33,116 nucleotides of DNA from Candidatus Bariatricus faecipullorum (GTDB lineage Bacteria; Bacillota; Clostridia; Lachnospirales; Lachnospiraceae). The first letter of the stretch is position 1. Each line of letters opens with the position of its first letter. Below are positions 1 through 8,011 of the stretch, piece by piece. Made by a program: the position numbers and the translations under genes. The stretch covers positions 1 to 33,116 of the forward strand of contig DWYV01000065.1 of the NCBI GenBank assembly GCA_019118525.1, read 5' to 3'. Under the pieces are notes generated by a model. It was not told the DNA's origin and ran no database searches. It worked only from the letters and a program-made list of their open reading frames with translations.

Positions 1-22
1 GGGTACCGGCCAGCCGGTACCC
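1..22. repeat. Perfect inverted repeat (hairpin) at the contig start
   Basis: Two 10-base arms, GGGTACCGGC and GCCGGTACCC, are exact reverse complements around a 2-base CA loop. No T run follows on the plus strand, so it is not a typical terminator for a gene to the left. The 3' arm runs into CGTCCCC, and the segment 17-28 recurs inverted at the other contig end, which points to a dispersed REP-like element. Confidence 0.7.
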
Positions 23-28
23 GTCCCC
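17..28 (-). repeat. 12-mer shared, inverted, with the right contig end
   Basis: GTACCCGTCCCC here is the exact reverse complement of 33082-33093. Its position at both contig edges suggests a multi-copy sequence at which the assembly stopped. GGGGACGG-type palindromes are known as dispersed repeats in Firmicutes; membership of such a family is inferred. Confidence 0.5.
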
Positions 29-50
29 ACTGGCGTATTTCAGGAAATTG

Positions 51-59
51 TGTTAAAAT
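51..59 (+). promoter_or_regulatory. Extended -10 promoter of the sugar nucleotidyltransferase
   Basis: TGTTAAAAT fits an extended -10 element (TGnTATAAT) 69 bases before the chosen start. No good -35 hexamer lies 17 bases upstream, which extended -10 promoters tolerate. Confidence 0.4.
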
Positions 60-127
60 AAGCGGTAGTGTGCATCTGCACGGAAAAACAAGGCGGAAAT
101 ACCGCCGGTCTGGAGGAATATAAGATT

Positions 128-1054
128 ATGATAAAACCGGTTCTGGTCATTATGGCAGCGGGAATGGGAAGCCGCTACGGGGGGCTGAAGCAGATTGACC
201 CGGTGGATGAGCAGGGACATATCATTATGGATTTTTCTATTTATGATGCCTATCGCGCCGGATTTGAAAAGGTAATTTTTATTATTAAACGGGAAAACGA
301 AAAAGATTTCCGGGAAGCGGTGGGAGACCGGATTGCCCGGGTGATGGAAGTGGAATATGTGTTCCAGGAGCTGGGGCGGCTGCCGGAAGGATTTCGGGTG
401 CCGGAAGGCAGGGTAAAACCCTGGGGAACGGCCCATGCGGTGCTCTGCTGCTATGACCGGATAGCCGGCCCCTTTGCCGTCATCAATGCGGATGACTATT
501 ATGGAAAAGAGGCGTTTCAGAAGATTTACGACTACCTGGCTTCACACGAGGACGATGAAAAATACCGCTACGCGATGGTGGGGTATCATCTGGAAAATAC
601 CGTTACGGACAGCGGATACGTATCCCGGGGTGTCTGCTCTACCAGCAGCACGGGCGAGCTGACGGGAATCTGCGAGCGGACCCGGATTGAAAAACGGGAC
701 GGCGGCGTGGCCTATTCCGAAGACGGCGGCCAGACCTGGACGCCGGTTCCGGGAAACACCCTGGTTTCCATGAACATGTGGGGCTTTACCCGGAGCATTC
801 TGGAAGAAATCCGGGAGGGATTTCCGGTGTTCCTGGAAAAGGGACGGAAGGAGAATCCCATGAAATGCGAATATTATCTGCCGGAAGTAGTAAGCCGTCT
901 TCTGGAGGAAGAAAAAGCCACCGTGGCCGTTCTGGAATCTGCGGACAAATGGTACGGCGTCACTTACCGGGAGGACAAGCCCGCAGTGATGGCCGCCGTA
1001 CGGGACATGAAGGAACGGGGACTTTACCCGGAATACCTCTGGAAGCAGGACTAG
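128..1054 (+). CDS. Sugar-1-phosphate nucleotidyltransferase family protein
   Basis: This 308-residue protein belongs to the nucleotidyltransferase (GT-A fold) family that makes NDP-sugars from a sugar 1-phosphate and an NTP. Seen: the nucleotide-binding signature MAAGMGSRYGGLKQ at residues 9-22, a KPWGTAHAVL segment at 97-106, and the metal-site motif NADDYYG at 120-126. A start at 68 is possible, but ATG 128 is preferred: GGAGG lies at 112-116 and the signature motif then sits at the very N-terminus, as usual. The next gene, a NahK-like sugar kinase, begins one base after the stop, so the two are almost certainly co-transcribed and the kinase product is the likely substrate. A UDP-GlcNAc/GalNAc pyrophosphorylase role is inferred from context. 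Plain glucose-1-phosphate or another sugar remains possible. Confidence 0.8.
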   Translation: MIKPVLVIMAAGMGSRYGGLKQIDPVDEQGHIIMDFSIYDAYRAGFEKVIFIIKRENEKDFREAVGDRIARVMEVEYVFQELGRLPEGFRVPEGRVKPWGTAHAVLCCYDRIAGPFAVINADDYYGKEAFQKIYDYLASHEDDEKYRYAMVGYHLENTVTDSGYVSRGVCSTSSTGELTGICERTRIEKRDGGVAYSEDGGQTWTPVPGNTLVSMNMWGFTRSILEEIREGFPVFLEKGRKENPMKCEYYLPEVVSRLLEEEKATVAVLESADKWYGVTYREDKPAVMAAVRDMKERGLYPEYLWKQD

Positions 1055-1055
1055 C

Positions 1056-2174
1056 ATGGGCGCAGGACAGATAAAGGAGGCAGAGGACGGATTCTGCTAT
1101 GGCGGAAGACCGGTGAAAAGGGAGCCCCTGGGAAACGGACATATTAACGACACCTGGTGCCTGTGGACTGTACAGAAAAACGGGACCTGCCGCCGGGCCG
1201 TGCTTCAGAAACTGAGCCGGACCGTGTTCCCGGATCCGGAGGCCGTAATGGAAAATGTGACCGGGATTACAGAATTTCTGCAAAAAAAACTGCGGGAAAC
1301 CGGCGGCGACGCGGAAAGAGGAACCCTGCACCTGATTCCCGCCCGGGACGGAAGAACGTTTTTCGTGGACTCCGAAGGAGAATACTGGCGGTCCTACTGG
1401 TTTATCGAAGGGGCCCGGAGCCTGGACCGGGTGGAAAAACCGGAAGATTTTTACGAGAGCGCCCTGGCATTTGGAAACTTTCAGCGGATGCTGTCAGATT
1501 ATCCGGCCTGGACTCTGCGGGAGACCATTCCCGGATTCCACGATACGAAGGCGCGGGTGGCCGCCCTGGAAGAAGCAGTGCAAAAAGACGCGGCAGGCAG
1601 AGTATGCCTGGCCCTTCCGGAAATTCAGTTTGTCCGGGAGCGGGCCGAAACCGCCGGAATACTGGAAACACTGCGGGCGGAGGGAAAACTGCCCCTCCGG
1701 GTGACTCATAATGATACCAAGCTCAACAACGTTCTGCTGGATGAAACCACGGGAAAGGGACTCTGTGTCATTGACCTGGATACCGTGATGCCGGGGCTGG
1801 CCGTGAATGATTTCGGAGATTCCATCCGGTTCGGCGCCAGTACTGCTGAGGAAGATGAGCAGAATCTGGACCGGGTCTCCTGCAGCATGGAACTGTTTGA
1901 AATTTACACCCAGGGCTTTCTGAAGGGATGCGGGCAGAGCCTGACAGAGACAGAAATCCGGATGCTCCCGCTGGGCGCAAAGATGATGACCTTTGAATGC
2001 GGAGTGCGGTTTCTCGCGGACTTTCTGGAAGGGGACGTGTATTTTAAAACCAGCCGGAAAGGTCAGAATCTGGACCGGTGCCGGACCCAGTTTAAGCTGG
2101 TAAAAGATATGGAAGAAAAGTGGGATACCATGGCGGCTATCGTGGAAACGTGCCGGCAGGAAATAATTTACTAA
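1056..2174 (+). CDS. NahK-like N-acetylhexosamine 1-kinase (APH-fold phosphotransferase)
   Basis: A 372-residue cytosolic kinase of the aminoglycoside-phosphotransferase/choline-kinase fold. The N-terminal GNGHIND segment (27-32) resembles the start of bifidobacterial N-acetylhexosamine 1-kinase (NahK/LnpB), which phosphorylates GlcNAc or GalNAc at C1. The catalytic loop HNDTKLNN lies at 218-225 with the putative base D220, and the metal-binding segment VIDLDTV at 238-244. An NDFGDSIRFG stretch follows, also NahK-like. ATG 1056 is one base past the upstream stop, with only a weak GGA-type site, implying translational coupling to the nucleotidyltransferase. In Bifidobacterium the kinase acts with a GalT-like enzyme and GalE; here a nucleotidyltransferase and galE are the neighbours. 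Family membership is clear; the substrate is inferred. Confidence 0.78.
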   Translation: MGAGQIKEAEDGFCYGGRPVKREPLGNGHINDTWCLWTVQKNGTCRRAVLQKLSRTVFPDPEAVMENVTGITEFLQKKLRETGGDAERGTLHLIPARDGRTFFVDSEGEYWRSYWFIEGARSLDRVEKPEDFYESALAFGNFQRMLSDYPAWTLRETIPGFHDTKARVAALEEAVQKDAAGRVCLALPEIQFVRERAETAGILETLRAEGKLPLRVTHNDTKLNNVLLDETTGKGLCVIDLDTVMPGLAVNDFGDSIRFGASTAEEDEQNLDRVSCSMELFEIYTQGFLKGCGQSLTETEIRMLPLGAKMMTFECGVRFLADFLEGDVYFKTSRKGQNLDRCRTQFKLVKDMEEKWDTMAAIVETCRQEIIY

Positions 2175-2183
2175 ACGAAAATA

Positions 2184-2203
2184 AAAATTTACTAAAATTT
2201 ACT
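2184..2203 (+). repeat. Tandem 10-base direct repeat upstream of galE
   Basis: AAAATTTACT occurs twice head to tail (2184-2193 and 2194-2203) in the 139-base gap between the kinase and galE, about 30 bases before a putative -10 element. It may be a regulator site or chance in an AT-rich gap. Confidence 0.5.
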
Positions 2204-2230
2204 CTGGGTATTCCCTAACAGAACAGAATA

Positions 2231-2239
2231 TGTTATAGT
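2231..2239 (+). promoter_or_regulatory. Extended -10 promoter of galE
   Basis: TGTTATAGT matches an extended -10 (TGn plus TATAGT) 75 bases before galE. The -35 region is weak. It implies galE can be transcribed separately from the two upstream genes. Confidence 0.5.
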
Positions 2240-2313
2240 GTGGGGGAAACCAAGTGAAAAACGCTCCACGAGCGGGTCTTAAATGAAGGAAATGTTTACA
2301 GGAGGAAACAGTC

Positions 2314-3330
2314 ATGGCAATTTTAGTGACAGGCGGCGCAGGATTTATCGGAAGTCATACCTGCGTAGAGCTGCTGAACGCAGGCTACGAAGTGGTAGTC
2401 GCTGACAATCTGTACAATGCATCGGAGGAAGCTCTGAGAAGAGTAGAACAGATTACGGGTAAGAAAGTGACTTTCTACAAGGCGGACATCCGGGACAGGG
2501 AAGCGATGAATGAAATTTTTGAAAAAGAAACCATTGATTCCGTGATTCATTTTGCCGGCCTGAAGGCGGTGGGAGAATCCGTAGTGAAGCCGCTGGAGTA
2601 CTATGAAAATAACATTGGCGGCACGCTGACGCTGTGCGACGTCATGAGAAACCACGGGGTAAAGAATATTATTTTCAGTTCTTCCGCCACCGTTTACGGC
2701 GACCCGGCTTTCATTCCGATTACAGAGGAATGCCCCAAGGGAACCTGCACCAATCCCTATGGATGGACCAAGTGGATGCTGGAGCAGATTCTGACGGACC
2801 TGCACACAGCAGATCCGGAATGGAATGTCGTACTGCTTCGCTACTTTAATCCTATCGGCGCACACAAGAGCGGCCTGATGGGCGAGGACCCCAAGGGAAT
2901 TCCGAACAACCTGGTGCCCTATATCACTCAGGTGGCCATTGGCAAGCTGGAATGCCTGGGCGTATTCGGCGATGATTACGATACGCCGGACGGTACCGGT
3001 GTGCGGGATTATATCCACGTGGTAGACCTGGCTGTGGGCCATGTGAAAGCCCTGAAGAAGATAGAGGAAAAAGCAGGCGTGTGCGTGTACAACCTGGGAA
3101 CCGGCGTGGGATATTCCGTGCTGGATATGGTACATGCCTTTGAAAAAGCCTGTGGGAAAAAGATTCCCTATGAGATTAAGCCCCGCCGCGCAGGCGATAT
3201 TGCCACCTGCTATTCCGACGCCACAAAGGCGAAGGAAGAACTGGGCTGGGAGGCTCAGAGGGGTCTGGACGAGATGTGTGAGGACTCCTGGAGATGGCAG
3301 AGCCAGAATCCGAACGGATACGAAAACTAA
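2314..3330 (+). CDS. galE: UDP-glucose/UDP-N-acetylglucosamine 4-epimerase GalE
   Basis: A 338-residue short-chain dehydrogenase-type epimerase that interconverts UDP-Glc and UDP-Gal (and, in some members, UDP-GlcNAc and UDP-GalNAc) using tightly bound NAD. Seen: the NAD motif GGAGFIGS at residues 6-13, the SSSATVYG segment with the catalytic Ser, and the YGWTK catalytic Tyr/Lys pair. The gatekeeper position that is Tyr299 in the E. coli enzyme and Cys307 in the human one falls in GDIATCYSD and is Cys299 here. A small residue there is known to admit N-acetylated substrates. GGAGG lies at 2301-2305, 8 bases before ATG. Position next to a NahK-like kinase and a putative alpha-N-acetylgalactosaminidase supports a role in GalNAc use as well as galactose. 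Confidence 0.95.
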   Translation: MAILVTGGAGFIGSHTCVELLNAGYEVVVADNLYNASEEALRRVEQITGKKVTFYKADIRDREAMNEIFEKETIDSVIHFAGLKAVGESVVKPLEYYENNIGGTLTLCDVMRNHGVKNIIFSSSATVYGDPAFIPITEECPKGTCTNPYGWTKWMLEQILTDLHTADPEWNVVLLRYFNPIGAHKSGLMGEDPKGIPNNLVPYITQVAIGKLECLGVFGDDYDTPDGTGVRDYIHVVDLAVGHVKALKKIEEKAGVCVYNLGTGVGYSVLDMVHAFEKACGKKIPYEIKPRRAGDIATCYSDATKAKEELGWEAQRGLDEMCEDSWRWQSQNPNGYEN

Positions 3331-3341
3331 AAAAACGGGAG

Positions 3342-3375
3342 GGGCGGTTCCGGAGTCGGACCGCCCTGCTTTTTT
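3342..3375 (+). terminator. Rho-independent terminator between galE and the glycosidase
   Basis: GGGCGGT at 3342-3348 pairs with ACCGCCC at 3360-3366, with one or two more pairs toward a loop near 3351-3357, followed by TGCTTTTTT. The T run ends directly before the GGAGG site (3376-3380) of the next gene, so any transcript of the glycosidase coming from galE must read through it. Confidence 0.85.
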
Positions 3376-3386
3376 GGAGGAAAACG

Positions 3387-5288
3387 ATGCTGCGGGCAGA
3401 AGGAAGAGACACAAAAATCTGGTTTGACGAAGAGACGCTTCGCTTTGGCATGGAACGCCAGGGAAGCCGGTGGGACTGGCGAAAGGAGTACCGGCCCCGG
3501 ATGCGGACCAGAGAGGGAGAATTCGATTTTCAGGACGCGCTCCGAATCCGGCACGAGTTCCGGCGTTTCGGCCTGGGGGAAGGAATCCGGAGCCGGTATG
3601 AGGGGTTTCGGACAGAGGAGGGAGCGCAGGATTACTGCTTTGAAACATTCGTCTGGGTGGAAGCGTCCACGGGAAACATATTTTTTGAATGGATTCCCCT
3701 GAAGGAGACGGGAATTCATGTGGAAACGGTTTACTGGCCGGGGGAAATGGAATTTGACCGGCCCAGGGCGGACTGGTATACCCTTCTGACGCACCAGCAG
3801 GGGCTTCTGATTCCCAACACCTGGGAAACCGCCCTTTCCCGGCCGGCCTTTGACGGATTTTTTGAGACGGCCGGAGGTTACATGCCCTGGTTCGGCCAGA
3901 TCCGGGGGCGGGAGGGCTATCTGGCCATCTGTGTGACGCCCTGGGATGGCGGTTACCAGGCGGAGCACCCGGCGGGAGGCCCCTTCACCCATGTGGGAAT
4001 CCGGTTTGAACCCAGCCTGGGAAAAATGGATTACCGCCGGATTGTCCGGTACACCCTTTTACCGGACTGTGATTATAACGATTTGTGCCGGGAATACCGG
4101 CAGTATGTGGACGAGCAGGGAAATCTGCGGACCCTCCGGGAAAAAGCGGCCCGGAATCCTTCCGTAGAGCGGCTTGCAGGCTGCATGTTTGTCCATAAAG
4201 GAATTAAAAACGTGGTACAGCCGGATTCGGAGTTTTTTGACCCGCAGAATCCGGAGAAATATAGCCGTCTCGTTCCCTTTTCCCGGCGGGAGGAAGAAAT
4301 CCGGAAGTTCCGCCGGATGGGCGTGGAAAACCTGTATCTGCATCTGGACGGGTGGGGACAGCCGGGCTACGACAACCAGCATCCGGACTACCTGCCCGCC
4401 TGCCGGGAAGCAGGGGGATGGGAAGGCATGAAATCCCTGGTGGATGCGGTGCATGAATGTGGATATCTTTTCGGAGTTCATGACCAGTACCGGGATTACT
4501 ACCTGGCCGCGCCGGGATATGAGGAAGAACTGGCCTGCCATCTGCCGGACGGCACCGTGCCGGGGCACCGCAGGTGGGCGGGAGGCCCTCAGACTTATCT
4601 GTGCGCCAGTCAGGCGCCTTACTTTGTCCGGCGGAATTTTATGGAACTGGAACGGCAGGGAATCCGGCTGGACGGAGCCTACCTGGATGTATTTACCTGT
4701 AATGAGGGAGATGAGTGCGCCAGCCCGGAGCACCGGATGAGCCGGAGAGAATGCTATGAATTCCGCGGCGCCTGCTTTGAATACCTGCTTTCCCAGGGAA
4801 TTCTCACCAGCTCCGAGGAAGTCAGCGACTGGGCGGTACCCTCCCTTGTGTTCTGTCATTATGCGCCTTATGATTTTATGATGCGCAGGCCGGGAAGTCC
4901 CAAAGAAGGCATTCCGGTGCCGCTCTATAATCTGGTGTATCACGACTGCGTGATTCAGCCCTGGATGATGGAGAAGGTCAGCGAAGAGGAGGACTACATG
5001 TTCTATGCCCTTCTGAACGGCGGGGCGCCCTATCTGGTGCGGGATGGCGCTTACCCGGATACAGACGGATCCTTTTCCGGCGGCATGGCGCTGACAGAGG
5101 CGGAGCATCTGGAGCGGTGCCGCAAAGTGGCGGCCCTGCATAAAAAAGTGGCCTTCTGCCGGATGGAGCGGCACGAACTTCTGGAGGAGGACGGAACGGT
5201 ACAGAGCACCCTGTTCTCTGACGGAACCCGGGTCACTGTGGATTTAAAAAGGCAGCTCTGCCGGATTGAAGGAGAGAAAGCATGCTAG
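3387..5288 (+). CDS. Putative alpha-N-acetylgalactosaminidase-like glycoside hydrolase (GH129/GH101-type)
   Basis: A 633-residue protein without signal peptide, so probably cytosolic. An N-terminal beta-rich region leads to a TIM-barrel-like part containing LHLDGWGQPGYDNQHPD, GYLFGVHDQYRDYY and then GAYLDVF (Asp434) and TSSEE (Glu477/Glu478). These last two are candidates for nucleophile and acid/base, by analogy with the Asp and Glu pair of GH129 and GH101. The length is close to that of bifidobacterial GH129 NagBb, an intracellular enzyme releasing GalNAc from Tn antigen. ATG 3387 is chosen for its GGAGG at 3376-3380; an upstream start at 3294 would overlap galE. Neighbouring kinase, nucleotidyltransferase and Cys-gate GalE fit GalNAc salvage. 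The exact family was recognised by eye only; a DUF5696-type hydrolase is an alternative. Confidence 0.6.
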   Translation: MLRAEGRDTKIWFDEETLRFGMERQGSRWDWRKEYRPRMRTREGEFDFQDALRIRHEFRRFGLGEGIRSRYEGFRTEEGAQDYCFETFVWVEASTGNIFFEWIPLKETGIHVETVYWPGEMEFDRPRADWYTLLTHQQGLLIPNTWETALSRPAFDGFFETAGGYMPWFGQIRGREGYLAICVTPWDGGYQAEHPAGGPFTHVGIRFEPSLGKMDYRRIVRYTLLPDCDYNDLCREYRQYVDEQGNLRTLREKAARNPSVERLAGCMFVHKGIKNVVQPDSEFFDPQNPEKYSRLVPFSRREEEIRKFRRMGVENLYLHLDGWGQPGYDNQHPDYLPACREAGGWEGMKSLVDAVHECGYLFGVHDQYRDYYLAAPGYEEELACHLPDGTVPGHRRWAGGPQTYLCASQAPYFVRRNFMELERQGIRLDGAYLDVFTCNEGDECASPEHRMSRRECYEFRGACFEYLLSQGILTSSEEVSDWAVPSLVFCHYAPYDFMMRRPGSPKEGIPVPLYNLVYHDCVIQPWMMEKVSEEEDYMFYALLNGGAPYLVRDGAYPDTDGSFSGGMALTEAEHLERCRKVAALHKKVAFCRMERHELLEEDGTVQSTLFSDGTRVTVDLKRQLCRIEGEKAC

Positions 5289-5863
5289 ACAGAAGATACG
5301 AACAGCAGATGGATAAAAAAGAAAAGCGGCAGTTTGAAAAAGAAAAACTCAAAGAGATGAGCGGCAGACAGAAACTGGAATACCTGTGGATGTATTACAA
5401 GGTGTGGCTGCTTGTCCCCATAGGAATCGCCCTTCTCGTGTGGGTAGGCGTCACCATGTACCGGAGCAAAACAGAGGAAGTGCTGCTGAATGTGGTGGTT
5501 GCCGACGGCATAGGAAGCAGTTATGATGAGGTGGAGCAGGAACTGAAAGACCGGATTCAGGCAGATGGGAATAACCAGACCGTAAAGTTTAACAACAGCC
5601 TGTCCGCGGCCACTTATCAGGGGGAGATGGCGTTTACCACCCTGGTGGCGGCGGAGTCCATTGATGTGGTCGTCTGCCCGGAGGAATTTTACGAGGAGTA
5701 TCAGGATGTGATGGGAGAGCCGGTTATCCTGGAAGCAGGAGAGTGGATGGCAGAAAATCTGGGCATTCCCTATGAGACAGTCTACGTGGGTATTGTGGAA
5801 AATGCGCCGAACCGGGAAAATGCAGAAGTGTTTGTTGAAATTTTGCAGGAATATGCAGAGTAA
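5282..5863 (+). CDS. Membrane-anchored protein of unknown function
   Basis: A 193-residue protein whose ATG lies inside the last codons of the glycosidase (7-base overlap), so the two are probably translationally coupled. Residues 1-40 are strongly charged and rich in Lys/Glu, likely an amphipathic cytosolic segment. Residues 41-60 (VWLLVPIGIALLVWVGVTMY) form one membrane span. The remaining 130 residues would lie outside the membrane and include a VVVADG strand and a VVCPEEFYEEY segment that looks like part of a binding-protein-type alpha/beta fold. I do not recognise the family. The overlap suggests shared expression with the glycosidase, but a functional link is unproven. Confidence 0.75.
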   Translation: MLDRRYEQQMDKKEKRQFEKEKLKEMSGRQKLEYLWMYYKVWLLVPIGIALLVWVGVTMYRSKTEEVLLNVVVADGIGSSYDEVEQELKDRIQADGNNQTVKFNNSLSAATYQGEMAFTTLVAAESIDVVVCPEEFYEEYQDVMGEPVILEAGEWMAENLGIPYETVYVGIVENAPNRENAEVFVEILQEYAE

Positions 5864-5871
5864 TCCTGCAC

Positions 5872-5896
5872 AGCCGGGAAGCGCAAGGGCTTTTTT
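5872..5896 (+). terminator. Weak terminator before gdpP
   Basis: A short AGCC/GGCT stem (5872-5875 with 5888-5891) leads into a run of six T. The stem is short, so the call rests mainly on its position after a stop codon and on the T run. Confidence 0.35.
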
Positions 5897-5919
5897 CTCT
5901 TCCCTAATACCGGAAAAGG

Positions 5920-5928
5920 TGGTATAAT
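5920..5928 (+). promoter_or_regulatory. Extended -10 promoter of gdpP-rplI-dnaB
   Basis: TGGTATAAT is a perfect extended -10 element (hexamer TATAAT at 5923-5928), 34 bases before the gdpP ATG. The -35 region is poor. Confidence 0.65.
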
Positions 5929-5962
5929 AGGAAAAGCTTTTAGTGACGATGAGGGTAAGAAA

Positions 5963-8011
5963 ATGAAACACGATGTGAAACTCAAAGGGCAGCTGAAACT
6001 GTATCTGCGCTGGCCTGCGATTACGGCTGTACTTCTGGCCGTCCTGAATCTGTGGATCTATTTCGTGGACCGGAAAGCCGGCTTTGCTCTGACGGTGTTT
6101 ATTCTGGTCTATATAGTTGTGGTCTGCATTCTGCATTTTTACAACAAATCCCTGATTCTTGCCGACATGGTGGAGTTTGCGGCGCAGTATGGCGGCGTAC
6201 AGAATACCCTGCTGGAGGAACTGTCGATTCCCTATGCCATCCTGATGGATGACGGAAGGGTTATCTGGGCCAACAGCCAGTTCCGAAAAGTTATCCGGAG
6301 TGACATGAAGCGGGAGACCCGAATCGGGAAATACATCCCGGAACTGAACAGAGGCGTGTTCCCCCGGGAAGAGGGAGAAACCGTGAGCCTGGAATTTCAG
6401 TATGGTGAAAGAATGTACCAGGCCAGTATTCAGTGTGTGTCGGTGGAAGGGTTCAATGACAATGAAAAGCTGCTGCAACTGCCGGAAGGACGGGAGTATT
6501 TTATCGCCATTCACCTGCAGGATATCACGGAACTGAACCGCTATATCCGGGAAAACGAGGCGAACCGTCTGGTGGCCGGTCTGATTTACATTGACAACTA
6601 TGACGAGGTCATGGAAAGTGTGGAGGAAGTGCGCCAGTCCCTTCTGGTGGCGCTGATTGACCGGAAAATCAACCAGTACATTGCCGGGGTGAACGGCATT
6701 GCGAAAAAGCTGGAAAAAGACAAGTATTTTATCGTGATAAAAAAGGAAAGCTATCTGAAGATGGAGGAGGACCGCTTCTCCCTTCTGGACGATGTGAAGA
6801 CCGTGAATATCGGCAATCAGGTGCCTGTGACCCTGAGTATCGGCCTGGGGCTGAGTACGGACACTTATGTGACCGGCTACAACTTTGCCCGGGTAGCCAT
6901 CGACCTGGCCCTGGCAAGGGGCGGCGACCAGGCTGTTGTGAAAAACAGCAAGGGTATCAGCTACTATGGCGGAAAACGGGAACAGATGTCCAAGAACACC
7001 CGGGTAAAGGCCCGTGTAAAAGCAGAGGCCCTGCGGGAATTTATTCTGACCAAGGACCGGGTGATTATCATGGGCCACAAAATGGCGGACGTGGATTCCT
7101 TTGGAGCGGCCATCGGAATTTACCGCGCGGCCGCGTCCATGGAGAAGAAAGTCCATATCGTTCTGAACGATATTTCGGTGACTCTGCGGCCCCTCTATGA
7201 GGCGTTCCGCAACAGCCCCGGATATCCGGAGGATCTGTTTGTGAATTCCCACGAGGCGGAAGAACTGGCAGACGAAAACACCATGGTGGTGGTAGTGGAT
7301 ACTAATAAGCCGAAGATGACGGAGTGCGAGCGGCTTCTCAGAAAGAACCGGACGATTGCCGTGCTGGACCATCACCGTCAGAGCGACGAAGTGATTGAAA
7401 ACGCCGTGCTTTCCTATATCGAGCCGTACGCATCCTCTGCCTGCGAAATGGTAGCGGAAGTGCTCCAGTATATCAGCGACGATTTGAAGCTGAACACCAT
7501 GGAAGCCAGCAGTATGTATGCAGGTATTATGATTGACACCAATAACTTCCTGACCAGGACCGGAGTGAGAACCTTCGAAGCGGCAGCTTATCTGCGCCGC
7601 TGCGGGGCAGACATTACTTATGTGCGGAAACTGCTGAGGGACGACATGGTATCCTACCGGGCCAAAGCCGCGGTTATCAGCAGCGCGGAAGTGTACCGGA
7701 AGGTATATGCGATTGCCCGGGGAGAGCATCTGGGAATTGAAAGCCCCACCATTATCGGGGCTCAGGCAGCCAATGAACTGCTGAATATCGAAGAAATCAG
7801 AGCGTCCTTTGTTCTGACCGAATATAACGGGAAAATTTATGTCAGCGCCCGCTCCATTGACGAGGTAAATGTCCAGATTATTATGGAACGTCTGGGAGGC
7901 GGCGGCCATATTACCACGGCGGGAGCCCAGTTTAATCACACAAATATGGACCGGGCCGTGGCAGAGCTGAAACGGACCATTGACATTATGACAGAAGAGG
8001 GAGATATTTAG
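5963..8011 (+). CDS. gdpP: Cyclic-di-AMP phosphodiesterase GdpP (DHH family)
   Basis: A 682-residue membrane protein that hydrolyses c-di-AMP to pApA, controlling osmolyte and cell-wall homeostasis. Two N-terminal membrane spans (about residues 16-33 and 40-58) are followed by a PAS-like region with PYAILMDDGRVIWANS and a degenerate GGDEF domain (about 190-340) lacking the GGDEF motif. The DHH/DHHA1 phosphodiesterase part has GHKMADVDSFG with Asp376 and Asp378, Asp446 in DTNKP, the DHH triad at 469-471, Asp525 in DTNNF, and the DHHA1 motif GGGGH at 645-649. All metal ligands expected for an active enzyme are present. It ends on the base before the rplI ATG, an arrangement common in Firmicutes. 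Its own extended -10 promoter lies just upstream. Confidence 0.96.
   Translation: MKHDVKLKGQLKLYLRWPAITAVLLAVLNLWIYFVDRKAGFALTVFILVYIVVVCILHFYNKSLILADMVEFAAQYGGVQNTLLEELSIPYAILMDDGRVIWANSQFRKVIRSDMKRETRIGKYIPELNRGVFPREEGETVSLEFQYGERMYQASIQCVSVEGFNDNEKLLQLPEGREYFIAIHLQDITELNRYIRENEANRLVAGLIYIDNYDEVMESVEEVRQSLLVALIDRKINQYIAGVNGIAKKLEKDKYFIVIKKESYLKMEEDRFSLLDDVKTVNIGNQVPVTLSIGLGLSTDTYVTGYNFARVAIDLALARGGDQAVVKNSKGISYYGGKREQMSKNTRVKARVKAEALREFILTKDRVIIMGHKMADVDSFGAAIGIYRAAASMEKKVHIVLNDISVTLRPLYEAFRNSPGYPEDLFVNSHEAEELADENTMVVVVDTNKPKMTECERLLRKNRTIAVLDHHRQSDEVIENAVLSYIEPYASSACEMVAEVLQYISDDLKLNTMEASSMYAGIMIDTNNFLTRTGVRTFEAAAYLRRCGADITYVRKLLRDDMVSYRAKAAVISSAEVYRKVYAIARGEHLGIESPTIIGAQAANELLNIEEIRASFVLTEYNGKIYVSARSIDEVNVQIIMERLGGGGHITTAGAQFNHTNMDRAVAELKRTIDIMTEEGDI

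Noticed and set aside
2323-3648. 441-codon minus-strand frame opposite galE
   Set aside because: It is antisense to a complete galE and spans the terminator and the start of the glycosidase; no protein family is visible.
5285-7939. 884-codon open frame on the minus strand opposite gdpP
   Set aside because: It lies antisense to a clear gdpP with all catalytic motifs, has no ribosome site, and its composition (His, Phe, Gln rich) is typical of an antisense shadow.
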